Source: Desulfamplus sp. (GTDB lineage Bacteria > Desulfobacterota > Desulfobacteria > Desulfobacterales > Desulfobacteraceae). From it: DNA of 64,000 nucleotides. The notes beneath the pieces are model-generated. The model saw nothing but the letters and a program-made list of their open reading frames with translations. It searched no databases and was not told the origin of the DNA. The stretch lies in assembly GCA_015231615.1 (NCBI GenBank), contig JADGBE010000002.1, positions 62,001 to 126,000 on the forward strand, written 5' to 3'. Positions within the stretch are counted from its first letter, which is position 1, and the number at the start of each line of letters is the position of its first letter. The translations under genes and the position numbers were made by a program. Positions 63,643 to 64,000 of the stretch are shown piece by piece.

Positions 63643-64000
63643 ATGGAACCAGTAATTGGTATAGACCTTGGAACTACAAACTCAGAAGTGGCATTTATTA
63701 TAAATGGAAAACCCGAAGTAATCAAAGAAAATGACGATGGAATTGTTCCATCATGTGTAAGTCTTGATACCTCAAATAACATTATTGTTGGTAGAATAGC
63801 AAAAAATCAAGCTATTCTTTATCCTCAAAATACAGTGCTTTCAATAAAAAGGCTAATGGGAACAAATGAGCAGATTGCCCTTAATGGACAATTTTACACT
63901 CCTCAAGAGATATCAGCTTTTATTCTTCGTGAACTTAAAGAGCGTGCCGAAAGGGCTATTGGTCAAAAAATATCAAAAGCAGTTATTACCACGCCAGCCT
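63643..64000 (+). CDS. Hsp70 (DnaK-like) chaperone, 3' part beyond the window
   Basis: 119 codons visible. VIGIDLGTTNSEVAFI is the ATP phosphate-binding motif; IVPSCVSLD, VGRIAKNQAILYPQNTVLSIKRLMG and KAVITTPA follow the DnaK nucleotide-binding domain in order. The segment after IKRLMG is about 20 residues shorter than in canonical DnaK (TNEQIALNGQFYTPQEIS), so this is a paralog rather than the housekeeping protein. AAGGA lies upstream of the ATG. Its own GrpE-like and J-like genes lie directly upstream. Confidence 0.9.
   Translation, partial: MEPVIGIDLGTTNSEVAFIINGKPEVIKENDDGIVPSCVSLDTSNNIIVGRIAKNQAILYPQNTVLSIKRLMGTNEQIALNGQFYTPQEISAFILRELKERAERAIGQKISKAVITTPA

Overview
The window is AT-rich, densely coding DNA from what looks like an anaerobic deltaproteobacterium, probably a Desulfobacterales relative. 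The pointers are a four-subunit branched-chain 2-oxoacid:ferredoxin oxidoreductase (VorB type), paired acyl-CoA dehydrogenases and a thiolase, a type II secretion operon with PilM/PilN/PilO-like L and M proteins, several Rpn-type PD-(D/E)XK proteins, and a probable selenoprotein. I cannot name the species. I see no rRNA, tRNA, CRISPR array or complete insertion sequence.

Layout. 1-13.5 kb (all minus): a secretory gene followed by a type II secretion operon, read as [DUF1573-like selenoprotein candidate]-gspG-E-F-H-I-J-K-L-M-D-[substrate-binding-like protein, cut by the window edge]. Many genes overlap by 4-17 nt and several start with TTG. 13.9-19.6 kb: a methyl-cycle block with a PfkB/adenosine-kinase-like gene (minus) divergent from metK and sahH, then larB and a mobA-like gene. 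19.8-27.9 kb: ilvE, an XRE-cupin regulator, two acyl-CoA dehydrogenases, a DNA methyltransferase with a nuclease-like tail, a truncated restriction endonuclease, and a thiolase. 28-33.4 kb (minus): a P-loop ATPase, an orphan HicB-like protein, and the ferredoxin, alpha, beta and gamma subunits of the oxidoreductase plus an ACT protein; an Rpn gene sits between beta and gamma. 33.4-40.6 kb (minus): an accessory island with a Ycf46-like AAA ATPase, two diverged copies of an unrecognised ~420-aa protein, a third truncated copy, another Rpn gene, orphan antitoxin-like genes and a glycine-rich 333-aa protein. 40.7-51.5 kb: leuB, clpB with a calcium-type P-ATPase, the protease prc, the GTPase ylqF and a cold-shock gene. 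51.9-58.7 kb (minus): an ammonium transporter behind a consensus sigma-54 promoter, endonuclease IV, and a heterodimer-type ABC exporter pair. 59-64 kb (plus): a chaperone module of a TPR protein, a J-domain protein without HPD, a GrpE-like protein and a divergent Hsp70 cut by the window end.

Best discovery candidates: (1) an in-frame TGA that replaces the first Cys of the CxC motif in the DUF1573-like gene (UGA at 13147-13149), a probable selenocysteine; (2) the AAA ATPase plus duplicated ~420-aa protein island at 33.4-40.6 kb, whose paralogs keep both ends and diverge in the middle; (3) the dedicated Hsp70/GrpE/J-like/TPR module. Several dispersed palindromic repeat families occur between genes, and one GC-rich repeat lies in frame inside an ABC transporter.
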